From NCBI GenBank assembly GCA_016200595.1, contig JACQEL010000599.1:1-10610 (forward strand): a stretch of 10,610 bases of DNA, given 5' to 3'. Positions 1 through 6,492 of the stretch are shown in pieces. The DNA is from Deltaproteobacteria bacterium. Its GTDB lineage: Bacteria; Desulfobacterota; Binatia; Bin18. The notes under the pieces were generated by a model, which saw only the letters and a program-made list of their open reading frames with translations, was not told where the DNA came from and did no database searches. The translations under genes and the position numbers were made by a program. Each line of letters begins with the position of its first letter. Positions within the stretch are counted from its first letter, which is position 1.

Positions 1-25
1 ACTAGCACTCGTTAAGGAGGCTCAC

Positions 26-265
26 ATGCCAATACCGCTCTACGGATTTCTGCAGGGTGATACGATCGGCCTGCTGATTGTCGCTGAGGAGAACGAGACG
101 GTCCAGGACCTCGCACAGCAGCTCCAAGACGGAGCCAGCATCCGGGTCGCTCCGCGGGAGAAGGTGCAGGTGATCTATCAGGAGAGGGTGCTCGATCCCA
201 AGCTCACCCTCGTTCAGGCCGGATTCGAGGCGCTAGAACGGTTCGATGTGATTTGTGGGGAGTAA
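26..265 (+). CDS. tmoB: Toluene/isoprene-type monooxygenase hydroxylase, gamma subunit (TmoB-like)
   Basis: This 79-residue protein matches the small gamma subunit of group 2 soluble di-iron monooxygenases (TmoB/TouB/IsoB type). In that family it packs on the alpha-beta hydroxylase core in the cytoplasm and carries no cofactor. The N-terminus MPIPLYGFLQGD and the ubiquitin-like pattern ending in ERFDVICGE fit the family, and the length is close to the usual 80-90 residues. A very strong ribosome site, TAAGGAGG at 13-20, lies five bases before the ATG and fixes the start. It is the first complete gene of the operon. The catalytic alpha subunit gene, normally directly upstream, should lie left of the window. 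The stop codon is one base from the start of the Rieske ferredoxin gene. Identification rests mainly on similarity plus gene order, since the protein alone is short. Confidence 0.88.
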   Translation: MPIPLYGFLQGDTIGLLIVAEENETVQDLAQQLQDGASIRVAPREKVQVIYQERVLDPKLTLVQAGFEALERFDVICGE

Positions 266-266
266 G

Positions 267-620
267 ATGGCCTTTCACAAGGTGGCTACCCTGGATGACC
301 TGTGGAGTGGAGAGATGACGAGTGTGATGGTGGAGGGGAAACACGTTCTGCTCATCAACATTAACGATATTATCCACGCGTACGAAGACGCCTGTCCTCA
401 CAAACGGACACCTTTGCACGCGGGCTCACTAGACGGGACCGTGTTGACCTGCGCCACCCACCAGTGGGAGTTTGACGCCTGCACCGGTGCGGGTATCAAC
501 CCGGACAACGCCTGCCTGGAGGCGTTCGCGATAAAGGTCCAGAATGGCGATATTCTCGTCGATGTGGATCAGGCGCAACCGGGGGAAGGGCCTGTGGCGC
601 CCAGGAGAGAAAAATCATGA
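267..620 (+). CDS. tmoC: Rieske-type ferredoxin of the di-iron monooxygenase (TmoC-like)
   Basis: A small soluble [2Fe-2S] ferredoxin that would carry electrons from an NADH-dependent reductase to the hydroxylase. Counted from the ATG at 267 it has 117 residues. The Rieske motif is intact: C43-P-H45, sixteen residues, then C62-A-T-H65, giving two Cys and two His ligands. I chose ATG 267 rather than the in-frame GTG at 255 because the latter lies inside the end of the preceding gene, while GGGGAG at 257-262 serves the ATG and MAFHKVATLDDLW matches the usual family N-terminus. The stop overlaps the next start as ATGA (617-620), implying translational coupling. A Rieske ferredoxin in the operon separates group 2 (toluene/isoprene) enzymes from phenol hydroxylases and soluble methane monooxygenases. 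Confidence 0.92.
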   Translation: MAFHKVATLDDLWSGEMTSVMVEGKHVLLININDIIHAYEDACPHKRTPLHAGSLDGTVLTCATHQWEFDACTGAGINPDNACLEAFAIKVQNGDILVDVDQAQPGEGPVAPRREKS

Positions 621-928
621 GCAGCACAAGTACCAACGTCTACGACCATGTCGGCCCTGTCCTGCAGGCCGGAACCATTGGCAGTGCCGTTGTCGCGGCC
701 ATCAAGGACCTGAATCAGGACGTGCTGGTGATGGACCGGGGAGCCTATCTGCGCGTGTTGGTTCCCGGGCGCTGCATCGTGACACGCGAGGCGATCGAAG
801 AGCATCTGGGACGGTCCTTTCGCTTCCCCGGGGAGTTGGAAATGATTATGTCTGCCTTTAAGGGGGCGATCCAACTCACTACGGACGAAGCGGTGTGGCA
901 ATTCACCGCGACGGTAGGGCAGGGGTAA
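617..928 (+). CDS. tmoD: Monooxygenase coupling/effector protein (TmoD-like, MmoB/DmpM family)
   Basis: A 103-residue cofactor-free effector, the same length as typical TmoD. In this family it binds the hydroxylase near the di-iron site and controls turnover and regiospecificity. Supporting segments are VGPVLQAGTIGSAVVAAI near residues 12-30, the strand-rich DVLVMDRGAYLRVLVPGRC, and the REAIEEHLGRSFRFPGELE segment near residues 57-76, which is characteristic of the MmoB/DmpM fold. The ATG overlaps the ferredoxin stop by four bases (ATGA). A 31-base gap with GGAGGGA before the next ATG separates it from the beta subunit gene. Order and spacing match tmoBCDE operons. Confidence 0.9.
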   Translation: MSSTSTNVYDHVGPVLQAGTIGSAVVAAIKDLNQDVLVMDRGAYLRVLVPGRCIVTREAIEEHLGRSFRFPGELEMIMSAFKGAIQLTTDEAVWQFTATVGQG

Positions 929-959
929 GGAAAAGCTTCCTATCCGGCCGGAGGGAACT

Positions 960-1982
960 ATGGCGCAGCAAAAAACCTACTGGCATCTCCTACAGCAGCG
1001 GCGGATGCCCAACGAGTATGAGATCGTGACTTCCAAGCTCCACAGCTATACCGGAGAGGGATTCACCGGGAAAAGGTTCGAACTCGAGGTCCCCCTGACC
1101 CAGTGGTACAAGCAGTATCAGGAAGACTCGCCCCTGACCTGTAGCTCCTGGGAGAAGTTTTACGACCCACGAGAAACGATCTACACCAAGTACACCGACT
1201 TGCAGCGGACGAAGGAAATTTTCGTCGATGGCCTCCTGGAGGAGATCGAAACGACCGGTTACGACTCCGGGCTTTCCGCGGCCTGGATGCGGATACTGGA
1301 GCGTACGGTGGCGCCTTTCCGTTACCCCGGCCACGGCTTACAAATGATCGGGGCGTACGTCGGACAGATGGGTCCGAGCGGACGGATCACAATCGTTGGA
1401 GCGATGCAGGCGGCGGACGAGATGCGGCGAGTGCAACGGATTGCCTACCGCGTGCGGCAACTCCAACTTGTCCATCCCGGTTTTGCCGAGGATAGTAAAA
1501 CCCTTTGGCAAGACGATCCGCTGTGGCAGCCTTTGCGGGAAGCGATCGAAAAGTTGCTGGTCACCTACGACTGGGGGGAGTCTTTCGTGGGGCTGAATTT
1601 GGTCCTCAAACCACTGGTGGACGAGCTGTTCATGAAACACCTAGGTGACCTCGGTCGGCAAGAGGGTGACTACATGCTCGGGCAGATCTTCTACTCGCTG
1701 AACGAAGATTGTCAGTGGCATCGGCAGTGGAGCCAGGCGCTGGTCACGATGGCCATGAAAGATAGGCCGCGCAATCAGGAAGTCATCCAGAGCTGGGTCA
1801 ATAAGTGGTATCCCATTGCCGCGCGGGCGGTGCAGGCTTTCGCGCCGGTCTTCGCAGAGCTGCCGGGTCAAGCGAAGACCCTGGGGCTCAAGGACGTAGT
1901 CCAGCGGTTAGAGGAGTACTACGGGGAGTATCTCAGCGCGGTGGGCCTGCAGAGACCTGCGTCGTACGGTCCTGTGGTTTAG
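960..1982 (+). CDS. tmoE: Toluene/isoprene-type monooxygenase hydroxylase, beta subunit (TmoE-like)
   Basis: A 340-residue beta subunit of a soluble di-iron monooxygenase hydroxylase, slightly longer than typical TmoE (about 330). It has a ferritin-like helical fold and supports the alpha subunit. I see no duplicated ExxH iron-ligand pair, as expected for beta, so catalysis needs the alpha subunit outside the window. Family-like segments are QQRRMPNEYEIVTSKLHSYT near residues 13-32, the aromatic-rich stretch with FEL..PLTQWYKQYQ and SSWEKFYDPR, RTVAPFRYPGHGLQM near residue 115, and IQSWVNKWYPIAARAV near residue 275. GGAGGG lies just before the ATG. The gene ends in TAG. In toluene-4-monooxygenase operons the next gene is the reductase tmoF; here a 113-base gap and a GST-like gene follow. 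Confidence 0.92.
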   Translation: MAQQKTYWHLLQQRRMPNEYEIVTSKLHSYTGEGFTGKRFELEVPLTQWYKQYQEDSPLTCSSWEKFYDPRETIYTKYTDLQRTKEIFVDGLLEEIETTGYDSGLSAAWMRILERTVAPFRYPGHGLQMIGAYVGQMGPSGRITIVGAMQAADEMRRVQRIAYRVRQLQLVHPGFAEDSKTLWQDDPLWQPLREAIEKLLVTYDWGESFVGLNLVLKPLVDELFMKHLGDLGRQEGDYMLGQIFYSLNEDCQWHRQWSQALVTMAMKDRPRNQEVIQSWVNKWYPIAARAVQAFAPVFAELPGQAKTLGLKDVVQRLEEYYGEYLSAVGLQRPASYGPVV

Positions 1983-2095
1983 AGCGGTTTTCATGCACAT
2001 GCGCCCCGCGAGCACCTGTAGAGACGCGACATGTCGCGTCTCTACTATAACAGGCAAGGGCGCTGTAGCTTTGCCATTCTGGAGGAAAAAAGCTC
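1983..2095 (+). other. Intergenic gap between the beta subunit and GST-like genes
   Basis: This 113-base gap is the longest within the + strand gene run. It holds the perfect palindrome at 2018-2045 and a good ribosome site, GGAGG at 2081-2085, ten bases before the GST start. No clear sigma70 promoter is visible. The hairpin is followed by TATAACA rather than a T run, so it does not look like a standard intrinsic terminator. It might still protect the upstream mRNA or lower expression of the GST gene. That effect is inference. Confidence 0.5.
2018..2045. repeat. Perfect 28-bp palindrome with GTAG/CTAC ends
   Basis: The left arm GTAGAGACGCGACA is followed directly by its exact reverse complement TGTCGCGTCTCTAC, giving 14 of 14 pairs with no spacer. 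The flanks (CACCT and TATAA) show no target-site duplication. It shares its length and its GTAG...CTAC ends with the palindrome at 4710-4737 inside a regulator gene. From memory, palindromes of this kind are scattered in several bacterial genomes, but I cannot search here. Confidence 0.93.
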
Positions 2096-2791
2096 ATGAT
2101 TACACTTTATCAGTTCGCCCCGATTTGGGGCCTCCCCGACCTCAGTCCATTCGTAACGAAGCTTGACGCCTATCTACGGATGGTCGAGCTTCCTTACCAG
2201 ACCGTGCGAGTGAACTATTGGGAGGCGCCGAAGGGAAAGTTGCCGGCCATTGAAGACCGCGGCAAGAAGCTCGGGGATTCGACCCTCATCATCGAGTATC
2301 TGAAAGCCACTTATGGGGACAAGCTCGATGGCCACCTCTCACCGAGAGACCACGCCACCGCACTCGGGATGCAGCGTTTGATCGAAGAGAATCTGTACTG
2401 GGCAGGCACCATTCACGAACGCTGGGTGCTTCACAAAGAGATCGCCTTGGTGCAATACGCGCGGGCTCTCGGGGATCCTCCTCCAGACCTTAACCCCCTC
2501 CGTGAGTCCATATTGAAGCAGTACTATGGTCAGGGCATGGGCCGTCACTCCTCCGAGGAGGTGATCCATATTGCCAAGACGGATTTGTCTGCACTCTCGG
2601 CGTTTCTCGGTGACCGCCTATACTTTATGGGTGAGCAGCCAACCTCTCTGGATGCGACGGCGTACGGCTTTCTCGTGCACTTCCTCTGGACAGGGTACGA
2701 ATCGGAACTTAATACTTATGCCCGGTCGCTGCTGAATCTCACGGCGTACTGCCGGCGCATGAGGGAACGATACTACGGCGCCAACGCCTAA
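2096..2791 (+). CDS. Glutathione S-transferase-like protein (FAXC/metaxin-like GST)
   Basis: A 231-residue two-domain GST-fold protein. The N-terminal thioredoxin-like domain (about 1-75) has MITLYQFAPIWGLPDLSPFV, then KGKLPAIEDRGKKLGDSTLI with the cis-Pro (LPAIED) and the Asp-Ser pair (GDST) that hold glutathione in GSTs. The helical domain (about 80-231) contains LIEENLYWAGTIHERW and an end segment FMGEQPTSLDATAYGFLVHF, the conserved N-cap/hydrophobic staple region. It resembles bacterial FAXC/metaxin-like GSTs; as I recall that group, a Cys often follows SPF, where Val stands here. The ATG at 2096 has GGAGG ten bases upstream. Directly after a group 2 monooxygenase operon it could conjugate or handle an epoxide product, as IsoI does in Rhodococcus isoprene degradation, but orthology to IsoI is not shown. 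Substrate unknown. Confidence 0.82.
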   Translation: MITLYQFAPIWGLPDLSPFVTKLDAYLRMVELPYQTVRVNYWEAPKGKLPAIEDRGKKLGDSTLIIEYLKATYGDKLDGHLSPRDHATALGMQRLIEENLYWAGTIHERWVLHKEIALVQYARALGDPPPDLNPLRESILKQYYGQGMGRHSSEEVIHIAKTDLSALSAFLGDRLYFMGEQPTSLDATAYGFLVHFLWTGYESELNTYARSLLNLTAYCRRMRERYYGANA

Positions 2792-2970
2792 CACAAATTG
2801 TATCCTATGAAGTGATGGCCTAATGAACAGCGTTAAGACGACAGCTCCTCATGAGATTTGACAAGCAAAATCGGTAATGCGACCGTTGACCAGAAAATGG
2901 TAGAACAGGCTTCCAGCCTGTCCAGCGCACGGGCTAGAAGCCCGTGCCACCAAGGACTCAATTGCCGATC
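2792..2970. other. Convergent intergenic region
   Basis: This 179-base region separates the GST-like gene (+) from the end of the interrupted regulator (-). It contains the two-hairpin element at 2900-2951 and no convincing ORF. Both flanking genes end here, so the hairpins are candidates for a bidirectional transcription end. No T run follows either hairpin. Confidence 0.5.
2900..2951. repeat. Two-hairpin intergenic repeat element
   Basis: Hairpin one pairs ACAGGCT (2905-2911) with AGCCTGT (2915-2921) around TCC. Hairpin two pairs GCACGGGCT (2927-2935) with AGCCCGTGC (2939-2947) around AGA. Both arms end in GGCT/AGCC and both loops have three bases, so the hairpins look like variants of one unit separated by five bases. 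The element starts with GTAG like the other palindromes here. It lies between two convergent genes. Similar two-part elements are familiar to me from environmental genomes, but no search was done. Confidence 0.88.
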
Positions 2971-5034
2971 TTATTCATCAAAATTCATCAGCAGCACCTT
3001 GGCCTCTTGCAAGTCTTTGGTGTCAAACCCTTCGGTGAACCAGCCGTAGATCTCGGCCAACATCTTGTGAGCTTCGTCCTTCTTGCCCTGTCTCTGCCAC
3101 AGCCGACTCAAACTCATCACCGCCCGCAGCTCCAGCGACTTGGCTTGCTGCTGACGGGCAATCTCGAGAGCCTTCAGAAAACACGCTTCGGCTTCCGCCT
3201 CCGCTTGGGTGCTAGGTGTTGGGTGTTGGGTGCTGGGGATTTCGGACTTCGGACTTCGGACTCCGGACTGCAGTGCCAATTCGCCTTTGAGCCGATACAG
3301 CTCCGTCTCGTAGAAACGCTCCCCACTTCTGTCCACCATAGCCAGTGCCTCGGCCAGCACGCCTAGCCCCTCTTCGGCCTGTCCTCCTTTTCCGTACGCC
3401 TCGGCCAACAGAGCAAGAAAATACGGCTGTGCCAACTCTGCCCCTGTGGCTCGGTAGCCGGCCAGGCCCTGGCGGGTCTGCGCAATCCCCTCTTCTCCTT
3501 GTCCCTGCTCGGCCAACGCCCAGCCCCGCAGGGTAGTTCCCATCGCCAACCAGTACGGAAACCCCTGGTCGGTCGAGAGGGTCATGGTCGCCTCTGCCCG
3601 CTTTTGGGTCAGTTGCCCTTCGCGACGGTACTGATGGAGTTTGGCAGCAAAGAATAGGGCAAAACCCAGGCTATAGGGATGAGACAGCTCCTGGGCCAAG
3701 GTGAGCGCTTCGCGGCTCCTCTTCAGGGCTTGGTCCGGATAGCCAACATTCCACAGGATTGAGGCTGTATAGGATAAGGAAGCCATCCCGTCGTCTACCC
3801 ACGCCCGGGGAGAGCGTAACTGCCGCGGATCGTAGAGAGTAAACCCCTGCTCCATGTGTCCTCGAGCTTGGACAAACTCTCCCAGGAAGTACAAGGTCTC
3901 CCCCAGTGCAACGTGGGACCTCATGAGGGGGACCGGACCCTGTACGCTTTGGGCCAGACGCATGGTCTGCTCCGCCAGCTCACGTGCCGTCTGTAATTCC
4001 CCTCGCACTAAATGAAACACCCGCAGTCCCATCACCACTGGGAAGAGCCGAGGGGTCTCCCCCACCTGCCGGCACAGTTCGAGCGCCCGGGCGTAGGCTT
4101 TTTCCACTTCCGGGGCTGCATAACCCTTGGCGGCCATCAAAGCTGGGCCAAGGGTGGTTTGTAGGTTCAGCTCTTGCTGGGTACGCTCAGGCGTGTCCGG
4201 CAGGACCTTAAGCAATTCCAGCCCCCTGGTGAGGTGAGCAACCGCTTCTACATAAGCCGAGCGCTGGCTGGCTCGCTCACCGGCTCGCTGCCAATACGGC
4301 AGGGCCTGCTCTATCAGGCCTGCCTCAGTGTAGTGGTGAGCCACTAGCTCGGGCTGCGTCTCGACGGTCTCAGGGAAGCGTTCCGCTAGCACCTGGGCAA
4401 TCTGGCGGTGATACTGTTGCCGGGTGCTCTTCAACAACGATTGATAGGCCGTATCCTGAATGAGCGCGTGCTTGAAGAGATAGTGTGCCTGTGGCAAGAG
4501 CCCGCGCTGATACACCAGCTCCGCCGCGACCAACTGCTTCAGCCCGTGCTGTAACGTCGCTTCATCCAGGTGGGAGACCGCCTGCAGGAGCTCATAGCTA
4601 AACTCCCGCCCGAGGGTGGCGCCCAGTTGGGCGACCTCTTTAGCCGGTCCCAGCCGATCCAGCCGGGCCATGAGTGCATCATGCAGGGTGGCGGGAATGC
4701 CCAGCGTTGGTAGGGGCACGGCGCGCCGTGCCCCTACGTTACGGTCGGCCTCTTCCTGCAGCAACCCAGACTCCAAGACTGTTTTGGTCAACTCTTCGAC
4801 AAATAAAGGCACGCCATCGGTCTTGGCCACGATTTGCTGCACTACCTCAGCTGGCAGGGCTTTCCCGCCCGCGACCCGCTCGACCATCGCCTCGACCTGG
4901 CTGCGCCCTAACCGGCTCAGCGTCATCTGGCTGAGGTGCGAGCGGTTCCCCCAGGGTGGCATGAACTCGGGGCGAAAGGTCAGCAGCGCCAACAGCCGAG
5001 TCGTGGGCACTTGGTCAAGGAAGAGCGTGAGCAC
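2971..5034 (-). CDS. 3' part of the interrupted regulator: ATPase C-terminal half plus TPR region
   Basis: A 687-codon frame, in the same frame as the 5' part and separated from it only by TAG and twelve codons (EDLHWADPSTLE). The apparent start at 5034 is a GTG (Val in the uninterrupted protein) with GGAG directly against it and no proper spacing, so independent initiation is doubtful. It carries the rest of the STAND/AAA module (LLALLTFRPEF, sensor-like TDGVPLFVEELTKTV near residue 72), a palindrome-encoded loop at about 99-109, winged-helix-like and TPR-like helical repeats (for example GERASQRSAYVEAVAHLTRG and ALELCRQVGETPRLFPV), a heptamer-encoded linker about 588-610, and a C-terminal TPR (ALEIARQQQAKSLELRAVMS) that is almost identical to the one in the paralog. 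Confidence 0.82.
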   Translation of the reverse strand: MLTLFLDQVPTTRLLALLTFRPEFMPPWGNRSHLSQMTLSRLGRSQVEAMVERVAGGKALPAEVVQQIVAKTDGVPLFVEELTKTVLESGLLQEEADRNVGARRAVPLPTLGIPATLHDALMARLDRLGPAKEVAQLGATLGREFSYELLQAVSHLDEATLQHGLKQLVAAELVYQRGLLPQAHYLFKHALIQDTAYQSLLKSTRQQYHRQIAQVLAERFPETVETQPELVAHHYTEAGLIEQALPYWQRAGERASQRSAYVEAVAHLTRGLELLKVLPDTPERTQQELNLQTTLGPALMAAKGYAAPEVEKAYARALELCRQVGETPRLFPVVMGLRVFHLVRGELQTARELAEQTMRLAQSVQGPVPLMRSHVALGETLYFLGEFVQARGHMEQGFTLYDPRQLRSPRAWVDDGMASLSYTASILWNVGYPDQALKRSREALTLAQELSHPYSLGFALFFAAKLHQYRREGQLTQKRAEATMTLSTDQGFPYWLAMGTTLRGWALAEQGQGEEGIAQTRQGLAGYRATGAELAQPYFLALLAEAYGKGGQAEEGLGVLAEALAMVDRSGERFYETELYRLKGELALQSGVRSPKSEIPSTQHPTPSTQAEAEAEACFLKALEIARQQQAKSLELRAVMSLSRLWQRQGKKDEAHKMLAEIYGWFTEGFDTKDLQEAKVLLMNFDE
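3204..3272. repeat. Heptamer repeat tract, C-terminal linker of the interrupted regulator
   Basis: On the + strand the units from 3210 read TGCTAGG, TGTTGGG (twice), TGCTGGG, GATTTCG, GACTTCG (twice), GACTCCG, GACTGCA: nine units of seven bases, 63 bases. In the protein (minus strand) they encode the Ser/Pro/Gln-rich linker VRSPKSEIPSTQHPTPSTQ before the last TPR. The flanks are nearly identical to those of the tract at 6731-6821. Confidence 0.92.
4710..4737. repeat. Perfect 28-bp palindrome inside the regulator coding region
   Basis: GTAGGGGCACGGCG is followed directly by its exact reverse complement CGCCGTGCCCCTAC. It is read through in frame and encodes VGARRAVPLP, a loop between the ATPase segment ending VLESGLLQEE and the segment IPATLHDALMARLDRL. 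Ends (GTAG/CTAC) and length match the intergenic palindrome at 2018-2045. Flanks GTTG and GTTA are only weakly alike. Confidence 0.93.
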
Positions 5035-5070
5035 CTCCAGCGTGGAGGGATCGGCCCAGTGCAGATCTTC

Positions 5071-5073
5071 CTA
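5071..5073 (-). other. In-frame TAG (amber) at the Walker B site
   Basis: On the minus strand the codons run GTG TAC TGT GCC TAG GAA GAT CTG CAC TGG. Both sides are in one frame and keep family sequence. The expected codon is TGG (Trp). TAG is also used as the normal stop of the tmoE-like gene in this window (1980-1982), so general reassignment of TAG is unlikely. Confidence 0.88.
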
Positions 5074-6492
5074 GGCACAGTACACGGCAGCCTTGTCCGC
5101 TTCCTCGACGATCCACGCCACCAAGGCTTCCTGCATCTTCTGCTTCTGCTTCTGCGGACTCAGCGTGATGGGGGGCATGCCCTCCGGATAGGGCAGCGAG
5201 AGCAAAGCCGCCAACAACGGAAACGTATCGGCCTGAGGGAAGTGATAGTGGCTGAGCGTGTGCTGGAGTTTCTCCAGCTTGACGGCGGGCGGATCCTCTC
5301 GTGCAAACTGGAGCAGGCGCTGCAGGTGGTCGATGATCGGATACAGCGCACTGTGCTGGTGATAGGGGGAGCAGCGGAACTCAATACGCGTCACCCCCGC
5401 GCGCTCAAGCTGATCTTTGAGTTCCTGGAGCAGCCGGGATTTGCCAATCCCGGGCTCGCCGCTCAGCAGCACCACCTGGCCGTCGCCGGCTTTGGCCTGT
5501 TCCCAGCGCCGCTGCAGCAGGGCGAGTTCTTCGGCTCTACCCACCAGCGGCGTCAAGCCCTTGTGCACCGCCGCCTCAAAGCGACTCTGCGCCGCACTCT
5601 CGCCGACAACACGGTACAGCGGCAGCGGAGTCGAGACGCCTTTTAACTCTTGGGGACCACGGTCTTGACACTCGAACAGCCCCGACACCAAGCCATAGGT
5701 CGCCCCACTCATCACCACTGTGTCCGGCGCGGCCAGGGTTTGGAGCCGGGCAGCCACGTTGGGCGTCTCACCCAAGGCCAGGACCTCACGCTTGTCACTG
5801 CCGCCGATCTCACCCACCACCACAAGGCCCGTATGAATGCCAATACGTACCTGCCATGATTGTGATACCCCTGTGCCTATGGGTTGCCGTTCTTTCCGAC
5901 CCCCGGCTCCCGACCCCTGGCCCCTGATTGCTCCGACAATCTCCAGCCCCGCTCGCACGGCCCGTTGGGCATCGTCTTCATGAGCCGCGGGATAACCGAA
6001 GTAGACCAGTAGGCCATCGCCCAGGTGCTGGGCAATATGCCCGTCGTACCGTCGGATCACGCCGGTGCAGGTCGCTTGATAGGCGCGCACTACCTCCCGC
6101 AATTCTTCAGGGTCGAGTTGGGCCGAGAGCGCCGTCGAGCCCACCAGGTCACAGAACATCACCGTGAGCTGGCGACGCTCGGCGGATAAGTGCTGAGTGC
6201 TGAGTCCTGAGTCCTGAGAAAACGGAGGAACGTGTCTCGTTTCGAGTTGCCGGTTGCTTGCGTGAGAACTTGGAACCTGGAACTCGGAACTTTGCACTGG
6301 CGAAGCACCGGTCCACACCAGCACTTTGCCCTCCTCATCGCGCGCGAGCTGCTTAGCCTCAATGAGTTCAGCCTTCAGATCCTCCACGTACTCATCGTCC
6401 AGTGCAAACTGGCGCTTGAGGGCGCGATACGAGACCCGCCCCTGGCGTTGCAGCAGGGCTACAACTTGATCGAGCACCTCATAGAAGGTCAT
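5071..6492 (-). CDS. 5' part of the interrupted regulator: class III cyclase plus Walker A half of the ATPase
   Basis: This 473-residue frame would be made as it stands if the TAG is a true stop. Residues 1-61 are a small helical domain (MTFYEVLDQVVALLQRQGRV, then YRALKRQF) often found before such cyclases. Residues 62-103 are a Ser/Gln-rich linker encoded by heptamer repeats. The class III nucleotidyl cyclase domain spans about 104-295: metal-binding D115 in MFCDLVGST and D159 in LGDGLLVYFG, and the transition-state pair N245 and R249 in GETPNVAARL. Residues about 190-212 are a Gly/Arg-rich insertion inside the cyclase, partly from heptamer repeats. The ATPase begins near 310 (LVGRAEELALL) with Walker A GEPGIGKS at 345-352. 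The fragment ends just before Walker B, so ATP hydrolysis by this half alone is unlikely, while the cyclase could still fold. Confidence 0.85.
   Translation of the reverse strand: MTFYEVLDQVVALLQRQGRVSYRALKRQFALDDEYVEDLKAELIEAKQLARDEEGKVLVWTGASPVQSSEFQVPSSHASNRQLETRHVPPFSQDSGLSTQHLSAERRQLTVMFCDLVGSTALSAQLDPEELREVVRAYQATCTGVIRRYDGHIAQHLGDGLLVYFGYPAAHEDDAQRAVRAGLEIVGAIRGQGSGAGGRKERQPIGTGVSQSWQVRIGIHTGLVVVGEIGGSDKREVLALGETPNVAARLQTLAAPDTVVMSGATYGLVSGLFECQDRGPQELKGVSTPLPLYRVVGESAAQSRFEAAVHKGLTPLVGRAEELALLQRRWEQAKAGDGQVVLLSGEPGIGKSRLLQELKDQLERAGVTRIEFRCSPYHQHSALYPIIDHLQRLLQFAREDPPAVKLEKLQHTLSHYHFPQADTFPLLAALLSLPYPEGMPPITLSPQKQKQKMQEALVAWIVEEADKAAVYCA
5897..5931. repeat. Heptamer repeat tract inside the cyclase domain
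   Basis: On the + strand: CGACCCC, CGGCTCC, CGACCCC, TGGCCCC, TGATTGC. It encodes, on the minus strand, part of the insertion GQGSGAGGRKERQP between the helix ending GLEIVGAIR and the strand QVRIGIHTG. The paralog has a non-repetitive stretch (ESGKYADTLRRAGRSP) at this site. Confidence 0.82.
6191..6293. repeat. Compound heptamer repeat tracts, N-terminal linker of the interrupted regulator
   Basis: Two runs are visible on the + strand: TGCTGAG twice and TCCTGAG twice (6191-6218), then GAACTTG, GAACCTG, GAACTCG, GAACTTT (6266-6293). Between them, GAGTTGC and CGGTTGC (6244-6257) form another pair. They encode the Ser/Gln-rich linker between the N-terminal helical domain and the cyclase (residues about 66-101). 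Confidence 0.88.

Larger units (their letters stand above)
2971..6492 (-). pseudogene. Cyclase-ATPase-TPR regulator interrupted by an in-frame amber codon (whole locus)
   Basis: Read from ATG at 6492 to the stop at 2971, the frame stays open for about 1173 codons except for one TAG at 5071-5073. Skipping it gives a protein of almost the same length as the intact paralog upstream (1169 residues). The residues around the stop read AVYCA-stop-EDLHWADPSTLE. The family usually has a W before EDLHWADP, so a single G-to-A change (TGG to TAG) explains the break. It falls on Walker B of the ATPase. The rest of the frame is undamaged, pointing to a very recent mutation, a base-call or assembly error, or readthrough. 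The start overlaps the upstream gene's stop by ATGA (6489-6492), so the two genes are probably translated together. Confidence 0.82.

Noticed and set aside
255..266. Upstream GTG start for the Rieske ferredoxin
   Set aside because: It overlaps the preceding gene and adds GSK residues not usual for the family; the ATG at 267 has GGGGAG in front of it.
2018..2045. Palindrome as an intrinsic terminator of the monooxygenase operon
   Set aside because: No T run follows, and the same type of element occurs inside a coding region.
2856..2861. TTGACA as a promoter in the convergent gap
   Set aside because: No -10 element at a suitable distance and no + strand gene downstream.
2944..3366. + strand open frame (140 codons) at the regulator's 3' end
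   Set aside because: It is antisense to the TPR region and heptamer linker, with low-complexity product and no ribosome site.
5071..5073. TAG read as pyrrolysine or as a reassigned codon
   Set aside because: The position is expected to be Trp, not a methylamine-enzyme active site, and another gene here ends in TAG in the normal way.
4936..5646. Long + strand open frame (236 codons) opposite the regulator
   Set aside because: It lies antisense to a strongly conserved cyclase/ATPase region, has no family-like sequence, and follows from GC-rich codon use on the other strand.
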